DNA from: Aliidiomarina shirensis
Lineage (GTDB): Bacteria > Pseudomonadota > Gammaproteobacteria > Enterobacterales > Alteromonadaceae
DNA length: 64,000 nt
Assembly: GCF_003987345.1 (NCBI RefSeq)
Contig: NZ_PIPP01000002.1
Coordinates: forward strand, 620,001-684,000
Direction of reading: 5' to 3'
In this document: positions 62,096 through 64,000 of the stretch, piece after piece
Layout of the letters: the number at the start of each line of letters is the position of its first letter
Position numbering within the stretch: the first letter of the stretch is position 1
Notes under the pieces: generated by a model
What the model saw: only the letters and a program-made list of their open reading frames with translations
Told to the model about the DNA's origin: nothing
The model's database searches: none
Made by a program: the position numbers and the translations under genes

Positions 62096-64000
62096 TCGGT
62101 TGCCCATTTAAGCTGCAACCATCAGCATTTTCCTCAAAGCCCAGTTCAGCCATTAGTTCATGCGCTTGGTACACATACCGCAGTAACCAAAGAATATAGC
62201 GAACGTCGGCATGTATTAGGCGATGCCGCGATTCATCAAAATGCCAATCACTTAAAATCGCATCGGTAGTTGAATCGAATACTAATCCGATCAACTCACC
62301 TCGCTTGTTTACGGTAGGGCTACCCGAACTACCGCCGGTGCCATCTGCGGTTGAAAGGAAGTTCAACGTTAACTGTTCTGCACTTTCGGCTAGGCAACCC
62401 GCGCCATGCACAGCAACAGCCGCATGCATATTGAATGGTAATTCATAACGATCTTCGGTGCCTGCTATCGCCAGTAGTGTTTTCAATGTGGTTCGTGCCG
62501 CTGGCGCCTGGTGCTCAGCCAGCACTTCGTTGTCTAGCGTATCCTGTGCGTTGGCTTCACTTGTAGTAACCCCGGTTTGTTCTGCCGCTACATGCCCCGC
62601 ACTTAAGCGAAAGGTTCTATTCGCGTTATCAGGTAATCGAGCGCCTTTCGAGCGAGCATGCCGGCGAAAAGCCTCCATGAGTACAGAGCGCCCCTGCTGT
62701 TCTAAGCCTCGTAACTCGCGTTCTTGCAAATCCCACTGCAAACGTTGTTCTGCCGACATAACGGCAAACTGAATCCAAGGATCGCTATTGCGCCGAAAAT
62801 CAGCCAACGAAGTTTTCATTAACGCTTCAACTACAGCAGAATCGCCAAGCGCTGTGTTGGTATATATCACTTGTACGCGCTGTAAGATCGATTCACGGGT
62901 TGAACTGCTATCTAAACCAAAAAACGTTTCAATAAACGGAATTCGTTGCGCTTCGGGAAGCTCTTGATACAGCATGAGCAATTCGACTAGTAGTTTAATC
63001 TCAACTTCTGGGGCAAACTGACGTACTTGACTAATCAACTGAGAACGAATCGCTGGCACTTGTTGCACTTGGAAGCCTCGCGTTCGATTCGCATCCGCAC
63101 GCTCAGATTCTTCCGCCAACCGATAGAGCCGCTGCGCAACCAACGGTAATTGCAGTTCTTGGAAAAAATTCCACCACAGCTGGCGCTGTAGGGTGGCTTG
63201 GCGAAATTCAAGCGCACTTTCAGTTTGCCTTAACGCGGTGTTAAAACGATCTTTATCCGGTGTTGTTGCTATCCAATCTCGTAATTCCCGCTCCTGGGCT
63301 GCGAGCAGATCACTTGCTCCATACTTATCAACAGCCGCGAGCATACCCACTAAGTTTTGTAAGCGGTTGCCCTGCCGCACCAAAGTTGGAATATATCGCA
63401 GTGCGATATCCGGGTTATTCTCCATGGCTGTTTGAATAAGCGCTAACCAACGCTCTGAATACTGAATAAGATTTGGATAAAATTCGTTGAAGGCCATATC
63501 GGCTTCTTGCTGCAAGCGATAACGCTGAGTAATACCCGGAAAACCGGCAACATAAACAGGTTCGCCATCAGCTGGCGCTGCAGGAGAAAGCGGTAGCCAA
63601 TGGCTTGGCGTATATACGCTGCCATCAGCATTATAAACACGCAACAGTGCCAAATCTGCACTATGCCGAGGCCACTGCCAGTTATCTTCTAAGCCACCAA
63701 AATGGCCCACATTAACCGGTGGAGCCCACACCAGTTTTACTTGCGCAAAATTCTGATCGCGCACCAATAAATAACCTTGGCCATCGTAATGCTCTACCAC
63801 TCGACAGCTAACATCCCTCTCTGTTTCACACTGCCGTAGAATTTCATTCCGATTTCTAGCAATGAGATTAAACCGCGCGCTGCCGGTTGTTCGATCGCTC
63901 ACACCTTGCAGTACTTGGCCAGTAACATCGGTTCGTTCAAGTGTTTGTGATACCGTGAAATCTGGTGGCGCCAACAACTCAAGCTCTCTATTAATGGCTA
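62043..64000 (-). CDS. S46 family serine peptidase (DPP7/DPP11-like), N-terminus outside window
   Basis: 652 codons to the right edge; the frame stays open past base 64000, so the signal peptide and catalytic His are missing. S46 enzymes release dipeptides from the N-terminus of peptides in the periplasm. Seen: a likely catalytic Asp in the DNWQWPRHSADLALLRV region, a helical domain (about 150-480) that caps the S1 region, and the nucleophile Ser in GGSSGSPTVNKRGELIGLVFD near the C-terminus. Together with the M14 peptidase it points to growth on peptides. It overlaps dinB at its 3-prime end. Confidence 0.9.
   Translation of the reverse strand, partial: AINRELELLAPPDFTVSQTLERTDVTGQVLQGVSDRTTGSARFNLIARNRNEILRQCETERDVSCRVVEHYDGQGYLLVRDQNFAQVKLVWAPPVNVGHFGGLEDNWQWPRHSADLALLRVYNADGSVYTPSHWLPLSPAAPADGEPVYVAGFPGITQRYRLQQEADMAFNEFYPNLIQYSERWLALIQTAMENNPDIALRYIPTLVRQGNRLQNLVGMLAAVDKYGASDLLAAQERELRDWIATTPDKDRFNTALRQTESALEFRQATLQRQLWWNFFQELQLPLVAQRLYRLAEESERADANRTRGFQVQQVPAIRSQLISQVRQFAPEVEIKLLVELLMLYQELPEAQRIPFIETFFGLDSSSTRESILQRVQVIYTNTALGDSAVVEALMKTSLADFRRNSDPWIQFAVMSAEQRLQWDLQERELRGLEQQGRSVLMEAFRRHARSKGARLPDNANRTFRLSAGHVAAEQTGVTTSEANAQDTLDNEVLAEHQAPAARTTLKTLLAIAGTEDRYELPFNMHAAVAVHGAGCLAESAEQLTLNFLSTADGTGGSSGSPTVNKRGELIGLVFDSTTDAILSDWHFDESRHRLIHADVRYILWLLRYVYQAHELMAELGFEENADGCSLNGQPIIPRPARVDDFHQDREE

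Noticed and set aside
1-64000. CRISPR array, insertion sequence, prophage or defence island
   Set aside because: No regularly spaced repeats, transposase, integrase or terminal repeats were seen; gene content is mostly core chromosome.

Overview
The window is a contiguous piece of a gammaproteobacterial chromosome. Gene order matches the conserved blocks of Alteromonadales and Enterobacterales: lexA with plsB and dinF nearby, mutM with rpmGB-radC-coaBC-dut-slmA, gpsA-secB-rhodanese, gpmI-envC, rpoH-ftsXEY divergent from rsmD-yhhL, and yifB. A complete S46-type peptidase relative, a large exported M14 peptidase and two multidomain c-di-GMP proteins suggest a marine protein-degrading heterotroph such as Idiomarina or a relative. 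That placement is inference, not a database result. I saw no rRNA, tRNA, CRISPR array, insertion sequence or prophage.

Layout. 1-1.7 kb: cytochrome c oxidase subunits I (cut by the window edge) and II. 2.0-3.2 kb: SOS operon lexA-sulA with two LexA boxes. 3.3-10.4 kb: plsB, a lipoprotein polysaccharide deacetylase divergent from a DinF-type MATE exporter, a four-repeat DUF4397 lipoprotein and an orphan membrane protein. 10.5-16.8 kb: nfuA, the M14 peptidase, then an acetyl-CoA hydrolase/GNAT fusion followed by a histone-deacetylase-fold enzyme. 16.8-25.5 kb: comF/bioH, mutM, a 2OG-Fe(II) oxygenase, a DUF418 membrane protein, rpmG-rpmB, radC, coaBC, dut, slmA. 25.6-36.8 kb: gpsA, secB, rhodanese, gpmI, envC, rpoH, ftsX-ftsE-ftsY, rsmD, yhhL- and yjaG-type genes. 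36.8-42.2 kb: marC and amino-acid metabolism. The latter comprises a coupled pair of PLP enzymes of two different folds and a reverse trans-sulfuration operon with a VOC gene. 42.3-47.9 kb: a lipoprotein, a membrane protein, yifB/comM, then a stretch of small unrecognised genes including a decayed duplicate. 47.9-64 kb: a GGDEF-EAL membrane protein, a periplasmic helical-repeat-like protein, a BaeSR-like two-component system with an EF-hand protein, ubiK, rep, a GAF-GGDEF-EAL protein, cytochrome c5, dinB, and the S46 peptidase cut by the right edge.

How genes work together. lexA, sulA and dinB are a DNA-damage toolkit. slmA, ftsEX, envC and ftsY serve division and membrane targeting: FtsEX activates amidases through EnvC, encoded 1.4 kb away. 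coaBC and dut supply CoA and dUMP. Cytochrome c5 is a plausible electron donor for the cox oxidase. Most genes are ordinary core genes. The parts most worth a second look are the acyl-CoA/acetylation pair, the dual PLP operon, the EF-hand protein beside the envelope sensor, the 45.6-47.7 kb orphan cluster, several unexplained inverted repeats, and long tail-to-tail gene overlaps.

Many start sites were moved inward from the longest possible frame because a Shine-Dalgarno sequence or family alignment favours a later codon; these choices are stated per gene.
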